Source: Flavobacteriales bacterium TMED191
GTDB lineage: Bacteria > Bacteroidota > Bacteroidia > Flavobacteriales > TMED113
Direction: 5' to 3'
Assembly: GCA_002171975.2 (NCBI GenBank)
Contig: NHIO02000024.1
Location: 39,699-72,527, forward strand
Length of the DNA: 32,829 nucleotides
Under the pieces are notes generated by a model. It searched no databases. It worked only from the letters and a program-made list of their open reading frames with translations, and was not told the origin of the DNA. Positions 17,341-24,746 of this stretch are shown here, in pieces. Each line of letters opens with the position of its first letter. Position 1 is the stretch's first letter. A program made the position numbers and the translations under genes.

Positions 17341-17877
17341 ATGAAGCATGTATTTTTGACCTTAATTATCCCAATATTATCTTTAAGCCAAGGAGATAAT
17401 TTACAAACATTTGGAACGGTAAGCCATTTTCTAATCTCCTGCCCATGTAAATTGCTTAAATATTACGAAGAGGGCAAATTATATTATTACTGTGAAGATG
17501 AATCCTATCAAACCAAATATGTTATAAAAGAAATAAAGCATAAAGATGGGCTAGACCTAATTTTAAATGCCCTAAATAAAAATATATACTCGAAAAAGAC
17601 TAAAAATAACGATTCGCTAATTTCCATAAAACAAAAGAATATAATCCTAGAATATCTTACGCATAATCACAATGGATTGCAAACAAATTTTACTAATTAT
17701 AAAGCTGTTGTTGTAGATAATAAATTAGAAAAAAAACTCTTTTTTTCCGACAATGAATTTATTGCATCATATGAAATAATTATAACCGCTAAAAGTCCAG
17801 AAATTGCAAATCAACAATTTAATCAGACTATAAATTCTATCAGAAAAAAATCATTAAGTTTAAAAAAAATATTTTGA
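17341..17877 (+). CDS. Exported protein of unknown function
   Basis: A 178-residue protein with signal peptide MKHVFLTLIIPILSLSQ. Residues around 34-56 contain two cysteines in SCPC and a third in YYYCED. The rest is charged with a mixed alpha/beta look, including a C-terminal helix-like EIANQQFNQTINSIRKK segment. I do not recognise a family. Its position 6 nt after the TonB receptor and its TGATG overlap with the acetyltransferase gene place it in a receptor-unknown-GNAT operon, so an accessory role in uptake is possible but unproven. Confidence 0.65.
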   Translation: MKHVFLTLIIPILSLSQGDNLQTFGTVSHFLISCPCKLLKYYEEGKLYYYCEDESYQTKYVIKEIKHKDGLDLILNALNKNIYSKKTKNNDSLISIKQKNIILEYLTHNHNGLQTNFTNYKAVVVDNKLEKKLFFSDNEFIASYEIIITAKSPEIANQQFNQTINSIRKKSLSLKKIF

Positions 17878-18341
17878 TGAAATATGAAATATCGGGATAC
17901 AAAAAAGAATATGCCTCTGCATTTTACCTTTTGAATAAAGATTGGATTCTAGAATCTTGGGACTTAGAAGATGCAGACTTAAAAGACTTGTTATCGCCTG
18001 AAAAGGCAATTATTGAGCTAGGTGGTGAAATTTTTTTTATTTTAAAAAACAACTCTGTGATAGGTACAGCTGCAATGATTCCACATAAAAATAATATATT
18101 CGAACTTGCAAAAATGACGATTAAAAAAGAGTTCCGAGGTAATGGATTGTCAAAAATATTATTGAATCAATGTATTAAATTTGCAAAAACGAATAACTCT
18201 AATAAAATATTTTTAATTTCAAATAATTCATTAAAAATTGCAAGGCAACTTTATGATAATTACGGTTTTCAAGAAGTCCCGCTAAATAACCAAAAATACA
18301 ACAGAGGAAATGTCAAAATGGTCCTTGCCATAAATAATTAA
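17877..18341 (+). CDS. GNAT-family N-acetyltransferase
   Basis: A 154-residue GNAT acetyltransferase. The acetyl-CoA-binding motif A is seen as KEFRGNGLSKILLNQCIKF (about residues 83-101), preceded by a beta-strand ELAKMTI and followed by NNSLKIARQLYDNYGFQEV, the usual end of the fold. It is cytoplasmic with no signal peptide. The preferred start is the ATG at 17877, which overlaps the preceding stop (TGATG); an in-frame TTG at 17874 is less likely. Substrate is unknown; homologues with this layout acetylate small amines or protein N-termini. Confidence 0.85.
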   Translation: MKYEISGYKKEYASAFYLLNKDWILESWDLEDADLKDLLSPEKAIIELGGEIFFILKNNSVIGTAAMIPHKNNIFELAKMTIKKEFRGNGLSKILLNQCIKFAKTNNSNKIFLISNNSLKIARQLYDNYGFQEVPLNNQKYNRGNVKMVLAINN

Positions 18342-18375
18342 TTTATATTTAACAATGAAATAAAATGGATATAGT

Positions 18376-18819
18376 ATGAAAAATTTTTTGTTTTTTTTTA
18401 TTATTCCCTTATCTGTATTCGCTCAAAATAAAAGTTTTAACATGGATTATTTTAATAAGCTAAATGATAAAGAAAGAAGTATTATTGTAGACAGAGGAAC
18501 AGAAGCACCTTTTAGTGGAGAGTACAATAATTTTTTTAAAAAAGGATATTATATATGTAGAGCATGTGAAGCCCCACTATATAAATCATCATCTAAATTC
18601 AACTCTAATTGTGGATGGCCTTCTTTTGATGATGAAATAGAAAATGCAATTATAAAAAAAGTTGACAATAGCTATAATATGCAAAGAACTGAAATTTGCT
18701 GTGCTAACTGCAATGGACATCTTGGTCATGTGTTTTATGGTGAAAAATATACAGACAAAAACACTCGCCACTGTGTCAATTCTCTTTCGTTAAAATTTAT
18801 CCCTGATAAAAAAAATTAA
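18376..18819 (+). CDS. msrB: Exported peptide-methionine (R)-S-oxide reductase
   Basis: A 147-residue MsrB with its own signal peptide MKNFLFFFIIPLSVFAQ. It repairs the R form of oxidised methionine. Zinc ligands are the pairs C61/C64 (CRAC) and C109/C112 (CANC); the catalytic Cys133 lies in RHCVNS, a possible resolving Cys79 in NCGWPSF, and GHLGHVF is conserved. Export implies repair of surface or periplasmic proteins, useful to a cell that secretes so many proteins. No MsrA is fused or adjacent. The start at 18376 is set by the signal peptide. A TATATTTA element at 18344 is followed after 3 nt by a dead-end ATG-AAA-TAA (18355), an odd stub before the true start. Confidence 0.93.
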   Translation: MKNFLFFFIIPLSVFAQNKSFNMDYFNKLNDKERSIIVDRGTEAPFSGEYNNFFKKGYYICRACEAPLYKSSSKFNSNCGWPSFDDEIENAIIKKVDNSYNMQRTEICCANCNGHLGHVFYGEKYTDKNTRHCVNSLSLKFIPDKKN

Positions 18820-18822
18820 TCC

Positions 18823-18830
18823 TATATTTA
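18823..18830 (+). promoter_or_regulatory. -7 element TATATTTA, 4 nt before start codon
   Basis: TATATTTA, then TCTT, then ATG at 18835. It lies only 3 nt after the msrB stop codon, so the leucine-rich-repeat gene can be transcribed independently with practically no leader. Confidence 0.5.
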
Positions 18831-18834
18831 TCTT

Positions 18835-19602
18835 ATGCGAAAACTATTCTTTCTAATACTTGTTCCACTGCTAAATTTTGGCCAACAAACCTTTGTCCCC
18901 GATGATGCTTTTGAACAAGCATTAATTAATTTCAATATTGACCCAAATCCGATATTGGATGACTCAGTTCCTACAGCTATTATTAGTACCCTAGCTAATC
19001 TAGCTATTGATAACAAGGGGATTAACGATCTAACAGGAATCGAAGATTTTATATATCTTGATTATTTAAATTGTGAAGGCAACAATCTAGAAGAACTGAA
19101 TCTAAGCGGCAACAGCCTATTAACCTTTTTAGATTGTAGTAACAACAATTTAAATGAGCTTAGTCTAACGAATAATGCGCTATTAAATACATTAAACTGC
19201 TCTAATAATAACCTAAATAATTTAAATATTTCTAATTGTATAGAATTAAGCCACTTACAATGCGACAATAATAACTTAAATGAATTAGATGTATCAAATA
19301 ATACAGAACTAATTGGACTAACCTGTACTGATAATGATTTAGATTGCATACAAGTATGGAATGTTGATTTTGTTTTATTAAATCAAGCTGATTGCAGTTG
19401 GAGTGGGCAAATGGATTGCTTTCAAAAAGATGAAATTGCTATATGGTCTTTAGACTGTAATTTAGCTGCTAATACTGAAGAGTCCTTAATAACAAATCCA
19501 GTAAAAAAATCCTTTAATCTACTAGGTAAAGATACCGACGACTCTTATTTCATTTTTGAAATTTATGAAGATGGATCCGTTAAAAAATATTTAAAATTTT
19601 AA
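18835..19602 (+). CDS. Exported leucine-rich-repeat protein with short C-terminal tag
   Basis: A 255-residue protein with signal peptide MRKLFFLILVPLLNFGQ. The N-terminal FVPDDAFEQALI cap is common before LRR domains in Bacteroidota. Repeats of about 21 residues follow, with the pattern LxCxxNNLxxLxLSxNxxL; about five are visible between residues 65 and 170, with the Cys and Asn positions stacked. A short cysteine-bearing segment ending AIWSLDC follows. The C-terminus carries a degenerate form of the shared tag (FNLLGK, then FEIYEDGSVKKYLKF). LRR solenoids bind proteins or glycans; the partner is unknown. Surface display via the tag is inference. Confidence 0.85.
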   Translation: MRKLFFLILVPLLNFGQQTFVPDDAFEQALINFNIDPNPILDDSVPTAIISTLANLAIDNKGINDLTGIEDFIYLDYLNCEGNNLEELNLSGNSLLTFLDCSNNNLNELSLTNNALLNTLNCSNNNLNNLNISNCIELSHLQCDNNNLNELDVSNNTELIGLTCTDNDLDCIQVWNVDFVLLNQADCSWSGQMDCFQKDEIAIWSLDCNLAANTEESLITNPVKKSFNLLGKDTDDSYFIFEIYEDGSVKKYLKF

Positions 19603-19748
19603 TTTAGAATTAAGTAAATAGGGAATCTATACAATAACTTATTTGCTCTAATTAAAATAAATAGAATTAGATTAATATAACTAGGTTTTACCTTTGGCAT
19701 AACATTTGATGTTAAAATAATATCATTAACCTTTAATTATTTTATGTT

Positions 19749-20165
19749 ATGAAAAAAGCTATTTTATTAATAATTGTTTTATCCACTGTCTTTTCATCAC
19801 AAGTTTTTAGCCAAAAGCACAATAAACATTTCTACAACCACAGTCATGCATCACATAATCAAAATTTAAATTTTGCTGGTGGATTTATTGCTGGACTATT
19901 GTTAAACGATTTTTTTGCACCTTCGATAAATCAAAGAGAAATGTACTTTGTTTATAACTATAAAAATAATAATTGGAGATTGAAAAAAGATATCAGAAAT
20001 GATTTTGGTTTTCATTTTAAAAATACCAGATTAATTGCAAGATTTGAAAATCCTAATGGAAGAGGAGACTTTTTTGTCAAGATTAATAGGCATGGACGTT
20101 GGTTTGTAGATGCTCCTAAAAAATTAACACAAATTTTAAAAAGAAAAGTGAGAAGAAATTTATAG
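19749..20165 (+). CDS. Small basic exported protein of unknown function
   Basis: A 138-residue protein with signal peptide MKKAILLIIVLSTVFSSQVFSQ. A His/Asn-rich stretch follows (KHNKHFYNHSHASHNQN), then a glycine/leucine segment GGFIAGLLLNDFF that could be a short membrane-associated helix, and a basic C-terminal half rich in Phe, Arg and Lys (FVKINRHGRWFVDAP). I recognise no family. It has no C-terminal tag. It stands alone, with about 145 nt of featureless AT-rich DNA upstream. Confidence 0.65.
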   Translation: MKKAILLIIVLSTVFSSQVFSQKHNKHFYNHSHASHNQNLNFAGGFIAGLLLNDFFAPSINQREMYFVYNYKNNNWRLKKDIRNDFGFHFKNTRLIARFENPNGRGDFFVKINRHGRWFVDAPKKLTQILKRKVRRNL

Positions 20166-20241
20166 TCTAAAAGAGTGAAGAAAATATTTATAAACTAAAA
20201 TTATATATTTGATAGTTTGATAAAGCTAATTGCTGGAAAAA

Positions 20242-20406
20242 CTAATTTTTAGATTTTATTAAATTATTTAGTTTTTCTTTTAATTTTCCTAGCTTTATTT
20301 TTCGCCACCATACTTTATTTTCATCACCTTGCTCTTCTGCGCGGTGAATCTTTTTGTTGAGTTTAATAATTTTCTTGCCTAAATATGAAGCATCCATTTT
20401 TTTCAT
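20242..20406 (-). CDS. Small basic protein, 54 residues, on the opposite strand
   Basis: An open frame on the minus strand encodes 54 residues starting MKKMDASYLGKKIIKLNKKI, continuing with HRAEEQGDENKVWWRKIKLG and ending in a lysine-rich helix. Composition is coherent: strongly basic, amphipathic helices around a central WW, no rare-codon signature. It is the only minus-strand gene in the secretome island and fills what would otherwise be an empty 350-nt gap. No signal peptide or known domain is visible; a small nucleic-acid or ribosome-associated protein is a guess. The alternative start at the fourth codon (ATG) is possible. Confidence 0.6.
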   Translation of the reverse strand: MKKMDASYLGKKIIKLNKKIHRAEEQGDENKVWWRKIKLGKLKEKLNNLIKSKN

Positions 20407-20506
20407 ATTGCAATTTACAAAATTTAATAGTTATGTTCTAGGATGTATTAAAGCAAATAAATTTAAGTAAGTCAATATAAATATCTAATTCAATATTATA
20501 AAAACT

Positions 20507-20514
20507 TATCTTTG
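20507..20514 (+). promoter_or_regulatory. -7 element TATCTTTG, 4 nt before start codon
   Basis: An exact TAnnTTTG match, then AGCA and ATG at 20519. This again predicts a transcript starting at or beside the start codon. Confidence 0.6.
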
Positions 20515-20518
20515 AGCA

Positions 20519-21253
20519 ATGAAGAGTCTTTTCTTTCTTAGTATACTGCCTTTTTTTATTTTTGGTCAAACACCGTGTCTAGATGCAGTTGCAAATGCCT
20601 CAGGTTTAATTGGAGAATTTATACCTCAATGCCAAGAGGATGGTTCTTATTCACCATTACAATGCTGGGCAAGTACTGGATATTGCTGGTGCGTTGATGA
20701 AAATGGAAACGAAATAGCCGGCACATCGTTGGGGCCGGGTCTAGGAATACCAGACTGTGAATCTACACAATTAAATTTATGTGACTCTATATATATATAT
20801 CCCGTTAACTATGATGAGATTAATAATATATTTCAAATCAGTATAGATATGAACTTTAGTGATGAATTTTGGTTTGGATATTGTGGCTTAATGATTACTA
20901 ATAGTCTAGGGGATACAATCGCACAAGAAAACTTGAATACTTCTAGTAATGTATATGGTTTAGGCTCTGGAATGAGTGAATTAAGATATTTAGTAATAGA
21001 GCAAGCAAGCTTAATGTTTCCAATAAATGGGCAAGTACATTTAGTTGAAGGTTTTTTTGCTGGAAAGAGTAATATTGCGTGTTCATGGCCATTTTATTTT
21101 AACTACAAAAATAATTCTCAGCTTATAGAAGATGAAGTAGAACATAAATTAATAAGTACCTATGATTTCTTGGGTCGAAACACAACTTTAAATAAGTCAT
21201 CAATAATTAAATATAAAAATGGAAGTGCTGAGAAAATAATAATGATAAAATGA
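20519..21253 (+). CDS. Exported thyroglobulin type-1 domain protein with degenerate C-terminal tag
   Basis: A 244-residue protein. Signal peptide MKSLFFLSILPFFIFGQ is followed at residues 20-80 by a clear thyroglobulin type-1 domain: cysteines C20, C38, C49, C56, C58 and C80, with the hallmark QC (48-49) and CWCV (56-59), FIPQCQEDGSYSPLQC and GTSLGPG. In animals this domain often inhibits cysteine proteases or binds growth factors. The remainder (about 82-205) is a beta-rich region with four cysteines and no family I recognise. The last 35 residues are a weak copy of the shared tag (YDFLGR, then KYKNGSAEKIIMIK). The stop overlaps the start of the broken cupredoxin gene (ATGA). A protease-inhibitor role is inference from the domain. 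Confidence 0.85.
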   Translation: MKSLFFLSILPFFIFGQTPCLDAVANASGLIGEFIPQCQEDGSYSPLQCWASTGYCWCVDENGNEIAGTSLGPGLGIPDCESTQLNLCDSIYIYPVNYDEINNIFQISIDMNFSDEFWFGYCGLMITNSLGDTIAQENLNTSSNVYGLGSGMSELRYLVIEQASLMFPINGQVHLVEGFFAGKSNIACSWPFYFNYKNNSQLIEDEVEHKLISTYDFLGRNTTLNKSSIIKYKNGSAEKIIMIK

Positions 21254-21648
21254 GAAAAACATTTTTAACATTCATGATACTTGCTCTTGTAATAAGCTGT
21301 GATTAAAATATAACAAACTCTGAAGACGAATCTGATGCAAAAGTAACTCATACAGTCTTTGCAGGTAATTTTTACTTTGACCCAACCAATATAATTATTA
21401 ATCAGGGGGAAGAAGTCAGATGGATTAACGATGGTGGACTACATGATGTTGATGGAGAATTGAATTCTTTAACAAGTGAGCCCTTTAACAACCCTGAAAC
21501 ATTTAATTCTCCATCAACATCTGTTGTGGGAGCCGAAATATATAAACATTTATTCGAGGTCCCCGGTATTTATAATTATGATTGTTCCGTAGGAGGGCAT
21601 GCAAACAATGGCATGATTGGAACTATCACTGTTACAATACAAGACTAA
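21250..21648 (+). pseudogene. Cupredoxin (plastocyanin-like) lipoprotein with in-frame stop after the lipobox
   Basis: The ATG overlaps the upstream stop and opens a lipoprotein signal peptide MRKTFLTFMILALVISC, then Asp, then TAA at 21304-21306. The same frame then runs intact for 114 codons to 21648 and encodes a cupredoxin. It begins NITNSEDESDAKVTHTVFAG and continues with FDPTNIIINQGEEVRWIN. The type-1 copper ligands are all present: His in GGLHDV, and Cys, His and Met in YDCSVGGHANNGM. One substitution in codon 19 separates signal peptide from domain. It is either a young pseudogene, a sequencing error or a readthrough case; no in-frame ATG restart retains the whole copper site with a signal peptide. 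Confidence 0.82.
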
Positions 21649-21691
21649 GTGCTAAAATCCTTATATTTAGCTCATAACAAAATATATTATC

Positions 21692-23548
21692 ATGACAAAG
21701 TTTAAATTATTAATACTATTATCATTTGTTTTCCCATTTTTATACGCTCAGTGCGATGGAGGTGAATTTGAAGTGTCGTTTGAAACATATAGTGGAGAAT
21801 GGGCGGAAGAAATGTCATGGTCAATTATTAATAATGATGGAGAGATTGTATTTTTTTATGACGGAGCCGAAAATGATAATGACACATGGTATAACCAAAA
21901 TATATGTTTAAATATAGGATGCTATGCCTTTGAAGCAAATGACAGTTACGGTGATGGATGGAATGAAGGATTTGTTGATTTAAGTTCTGTAAATTCTGAC
22001 GTTGATTTTGGCAAATCACCGTTAAGTATTGAACTAGAAAATGGTTCCTTGGGTTATACTTTATTTCAAATTAATGATTCTGAATGTATATATAGTGGAT
22101 TAGGCTGTACAGATGTAAATGCAAATAATTACAGTGAAACAGCTTTTATAAATAATGATTCCTGTGAATATTCTTGTAAAGAGGGGGAATACGTGCTAGA
22201 AATAGAAACAATTACAGGAGATTGGGCGGACGAAATGAGTTGGTCCCTTTACAGTTTTCAGGGATGGAATAATCAAAGTAATGCAATTAGTTCTTTTCAA
22301 GGAAACGGTAATTATCAGTCCAATTATACACAAATTTGTGTAAATGAACCTGATTGTTATATAATTATTGGAAATGATAGTTTTGGAGATGGTTGGGAAG
22401 GAGGAAATATATCTGTATATGTAGATGGATTTAATGTCTTGGAAGAAATCACTATAGAAAATGGCTTTGATGGTTATTTTACATTTGAAATAAATGAAAA
22501 AGAATGCTCATGGGAGTTTCCTGGCTGCACAAATTCAGATGCTATCAATTATAATCCCTATGCCAATATAGATGATGGTTCCTGCATAGAGACTCTGATC
22601 TTTAATTTTGACGGATTGGAAAGAGAGTATTTATTACATCTACCTAATAATGTAGCTAAAAATGCGCCATTAGTATTTGTACTTCATGGCTACACAGGAA
22701 GTGCACAGGGAATTATGGATTATTCTGGCATGAATGAAGTTGCAAATGATAATGGATTTGTTGTATGTTATCCACAAGGAACAACTGACCAATACAATAA
22801 TTCTTTTTTTAATGTTGGATACGAATTTCAAAACAACCCGACTGTAAATGATGTTGGTTTTATTGTTGCTTTGGCAGAATATCTTCAAGACACCTACCAA
22901 TTAAGCACGATTAATACATTTTCAACAGGAATGTCCAATGGTGGAGATATGAGCTATATGCTTGCTTGCCAAGCAAGTTCAACATTTAGGGCAATTGCTC
23001 CAGTAGCAGGAATGATTATGGAAAATATCTATCAAAATTGTAATTCTGAAAACCCAGTACCTGTGTTTGAAACTCATGGGACAGATGATGATGTAACTTT
23101 ATATGACGGCGACCCAAATAACAATGATGGATGGGGGATATATTTAGGCATACCATCAACAATAGATTTTTTTATTAATCAAAATAACTTGACTGATTTA
23201 AGTTTTACTGAATTACCAAATTTAGATACCGGAGATGGAAGTGTAATAGAAAGTTATATCTACTCTTCCTCTATTTCAAATAATGAAGTTTGGCTATATA
23301 AAGTTATTGGAGGAGGACATGACTGGCCAGGTGCATGGGGAAATATGGATGTTAATATTAGTGAAGAAATCTGGGATTTTTTTAGTAAAATGTCTGTTTC
23401 TGAAAGTTCTTTTATTGAAGAATCAAATGTCTCAAAAAAAGAGTTAATTAAAGTTATAGATGTTTTGGGTAGAGAATATAGTAGAGACCAATTACAATTA
23501 AATATCTTTAATGATGGTTCAGTTGAAAAAAAATATATTTTAAAATAA
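21692..23548 (+). CDS. Multi-domain secreted PHB-depolymerase-like esterase with short C-terminal tag
   Basis: A 618-residue modular protein. The signal peptide ends in PFLYAQ (residue 20). Two homologous beta-rich domains (about 21-130 and 162-270) each contain EMSW and a D-S-x-G-D-G-W motif. Each is followed by a unit of the giant-protein repeat type (GCTDVNANNYSE and GCTNSDAINYNP, the latter ending DDGSC). The catalytic alpha/beta-hydrolase domain (about 300-568) is of the LpqC/PHB-depolymerase/feruloyl-esterase kind: HGYTGSAQG oxyanion region, GMSNGG with Ser415, HGTDDD with Asp465 or neighbour, and GGHDWPG with His543. The shared tag ends the protein (IDVLGRE, then FNDGSVEKKYILK). It probably hydrolyses an ester-linked polymer or decorated polysaccharide at the cell surface. 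Confidence 0.9.
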   Translation: MTKFKLLILLSFVFPFLYAQCDGGEFEVSFETYSGEWAEEMSWSIINNDGEIVFFYDGAENDNDTWYNQNICLNIGCYAFEANDSYGDGWNEGFVDLSSVNSDVDFGKSPLSIELENGSLGYTLFQINDSECIYSGLGCTDVNANNYSETAFINNDSCEYSCKEGEYVLEIETITGDWADEMSWSLYSFQGWNNQSNAISSFQGNGNYQSNYTQICVNEPDCYIIIGNDSFGDGWEGGNISVYVDGFNVLEEITIENGFDGYFTFEINEKECSWEFPGCTNSDAINYNPYANIDDGSCIETLIFNFDGLEREYLLHLPNNVAKNAPLVFVLHGYTGSAQGIMDYSGMNEVANDNGFVVCYPQGTTDQYNNSFFNVGYEFQNNPTVNDVGFIVALAEYLQDTYQLSTINTFSTGMSNGGDMSYMLACQASSTFRAIAPVAGMIMENIYQNCNSENPVPVFETHGTDDDVTLYDGDPNNNDGWGIYLGIPSTIDFFINQNNLTDLSFTELPNLDTGDGSVIESYIYSSSISNNEVWLYKVIGGGHDWPGAWGNMDVNISEEIWDFFSKMSVSESSFIEESNVSKKELIKVIDVLGREYSRDQLQLNIFNDGSVEKKYILK

Positions 23549-23555
23549 ACAAACT

Positions 23556-23720
23556 ATGGTGAAATATAAAGTAATCAGTGTTCATGATTGGTGGTCAAAT
23601 ATATCACTAGCAAACAAAATGGAGGAAGCATTAAATATACACTCCAAAGATGGATGGGTATTAGAAAATTTTGAATTAGGTCAATATGTTTACAGTGCAA
23701 TAATTACTTTAAAAAAGTAA
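23556..23720 (+). CDS. DUF4177-like small protein
   Basis: A 54-residue protein starting MVKYKVISVHDWWSNISLAN and ending GQYVYSAIITLKK, with ALNIHSKDGWVLENFE in the middle. The pattern KYKV, then a helix, then GWxLxxF, then a final strand with K at the end is that of DUF4177-type small alpha/beta proteins. It starts 7 nt after the esterase stop and is followed 7 nt later by the next gene, so it is embedded in a plausible operon. It is cytoplasmic. The function of the family is unknown. Confidence 0.72.
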   Translation: MVKYKVISVHDWWSNISLANKMEEALNIHSKDGWVLENFELGQYVYSAIITLKK

Positions 23721-23727
23721 ACTTTTT

Positions 23728-24165
23728 GTGAAACAACTTCTAATTTTCTTGCTTCTATTACCAATTTTTTGTTTTAGTCAAAATTATAACCAGCCAAAAA
23801 ATTATATGTCAATTGGATTATTTGATCATAAAGCCGGATTTAGTTTTGTTAGTTATTCTAGATCAATAGTTAAAGACAACCAAAACGATTTTTTTATTGG
23901 TTGCGGTTCGATGATAGCACTAAACACTTTTGTGATTGGATATAAAAAATACTTGCTTAAATCATTTGTCGATGGATATTCCGTGGCTTCTTTACAAAAA
24001 ATATATGGTATGTCTGGAGATTCTAATGCTGCGTGCATCTCACTTGGATTGGAAAAAAGAATTTGGAAAAATTTTTTTTTAAATACTGGAGTTAATATTA
24101 CCCATTTATTAAAAGATCAAGAATTTTTAATATTTCCTTCTTTTAATTTAAACATTCGTTATTAA
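23728..24165 (+). CDS. Small exported beta-barrel-like protein
   Basis: A 145-residue protein with signal peptide MKQLLIFLLLLPIFCFSQ, apparently starting at GTG (23728). The mature part alternates hydrophobic and polar residues in strand-length stretches (AGFSFVSYSRSIV, FFIGCGSMIALNTFVIGYKK, LNTGVNITHLL) and ends in FNLNIRY, an aromatic terminal strand. This suits a small outer-membrane or periplasmic beta-barrel. No family was recognised. The GTG is chosen because it alone precedes a complete signal peptide. The gene follows the DUF4177-like gene by 7 nt. Confidence 0.7.
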   Translation: MKQLLIFLLLLPIFCFSQNYNQPKNYMSIGLFDHKAGFSFVSYSRSIVKDNQNDFFIGCGSMIALNTFVIGYKKYLLKSFVDGYSVASLQKIYGMSGDSNAACISLGLEKRIWKNFFLNTGVNITHLLKDQEFLIFPSFNLNIRY

Positions 24166-24194
24166 CCACAAATACGCAAGTTTAAAAAAAGCAA

Positions 24195-24202
24195 TATATT
24201 TG
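24195..24202 (+). promoter_or_regulatory. -7 element TATATTTG, 3 nt before start codon
   Basis: An exact TAnnTTTG match, then AGG and ATG at 24206. The in-frame TTG at 24200 is part of the element itself, which argues for the ATG as the start. Confidence 0.55.
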
Positions 24203-24205
24203 AGG

Positions 24206-24697
24206 ATGAGAATTTTTTTGGTTTTGTTAATAATTTACGGTTGTAATTCCCAGTTTATTTTAGAATGCGATTCTGATGATTATTTTATTTCCCCAAATCC
24301 TAACCAAAATACTGGTTTAAAAAACCAAAATCGTGAGGTTGTTACAACATTTTCTGAAATAGAAATGACTTCACAATTTAATGAAACCAATATGAGCTGT
24401 AAAGAAGTGCTGGCCTATTTCTTCCACTGCAATATTTGTTTTAACAATGACACAAGTTATTTACAATCTTACAGTGGTAAAATCTATGAACTAAATAAGG
24501 CAAAAGACCCCAACATGTTTACTAATAATGTAATTAACTTAATTAGCTCTATGCAAATGGGTCAAGAGGAATATAAATCTTTCTTAAATAACTTGAAAAG
24601 TGACTTTTCAATAAAAGAAAAAAAATTACTTAAAACTCACCTTAAAAACTCTACATCTAACAAAGTAATTTTCTCAAAAAAAATTCAAACTCACTAA
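24206..24697 (+). CDS. Lipoprotein of unknown function
   Basis: A 163-residue lipoprotein; the signal peptide MRIFLVLLIIYGC ends in a short lipobox-like site with Cys13 as the probable lipidated residue. The body has four more cysteines, including CNIC-type spacing in YFFHCNICF, and a charged helical C-terminal half (SFLNNLKSDFSIKEKKLLKT). No known domain is visible. Start is the ATG at 24206 for the reasons given with the promoter. Immediately downstream lies the unusual tandem start region of the next esterase. Confidence 0.7.
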   Translation: MRIFLVLLIIYGCNSQFILECDSDDYFISPNPNQNTGLKNQNREVVTTFSEIEMTSQFNETNMSCKEVLAYFFHCNICFNNDTSYLQSYSGKIYELNKAKDPNMFTNNVINLISSMQMGQEEYKSFLNNLKSDFSIKEKKLLKTHLKNSTSNKVIFSKKIQTH

Positions 24698-24703
24698 AAC
24701 TAG

Positions 24704-24711
24704 TATATTTA
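24704..24711 (+). promoter_or_regulatory. -7 element TATATTTA followed by a decoy start codon
   Basis: TATATTTA, TAGA and an ATG at 24716 form the same unit as in neighbouring genes. That ATG (MKKIYLKLNYYEK...) is out of frame with the esterase, whose signal peptide begins at the second ATG, 24747. The esterase therefore has a leader of about 31 nt containing an overlapping upstream frame. Confidence 0.45.
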
Positions 24712-24746
24712 TAGAATGAAAAAAATTTATCTTAAATTAAACTATT

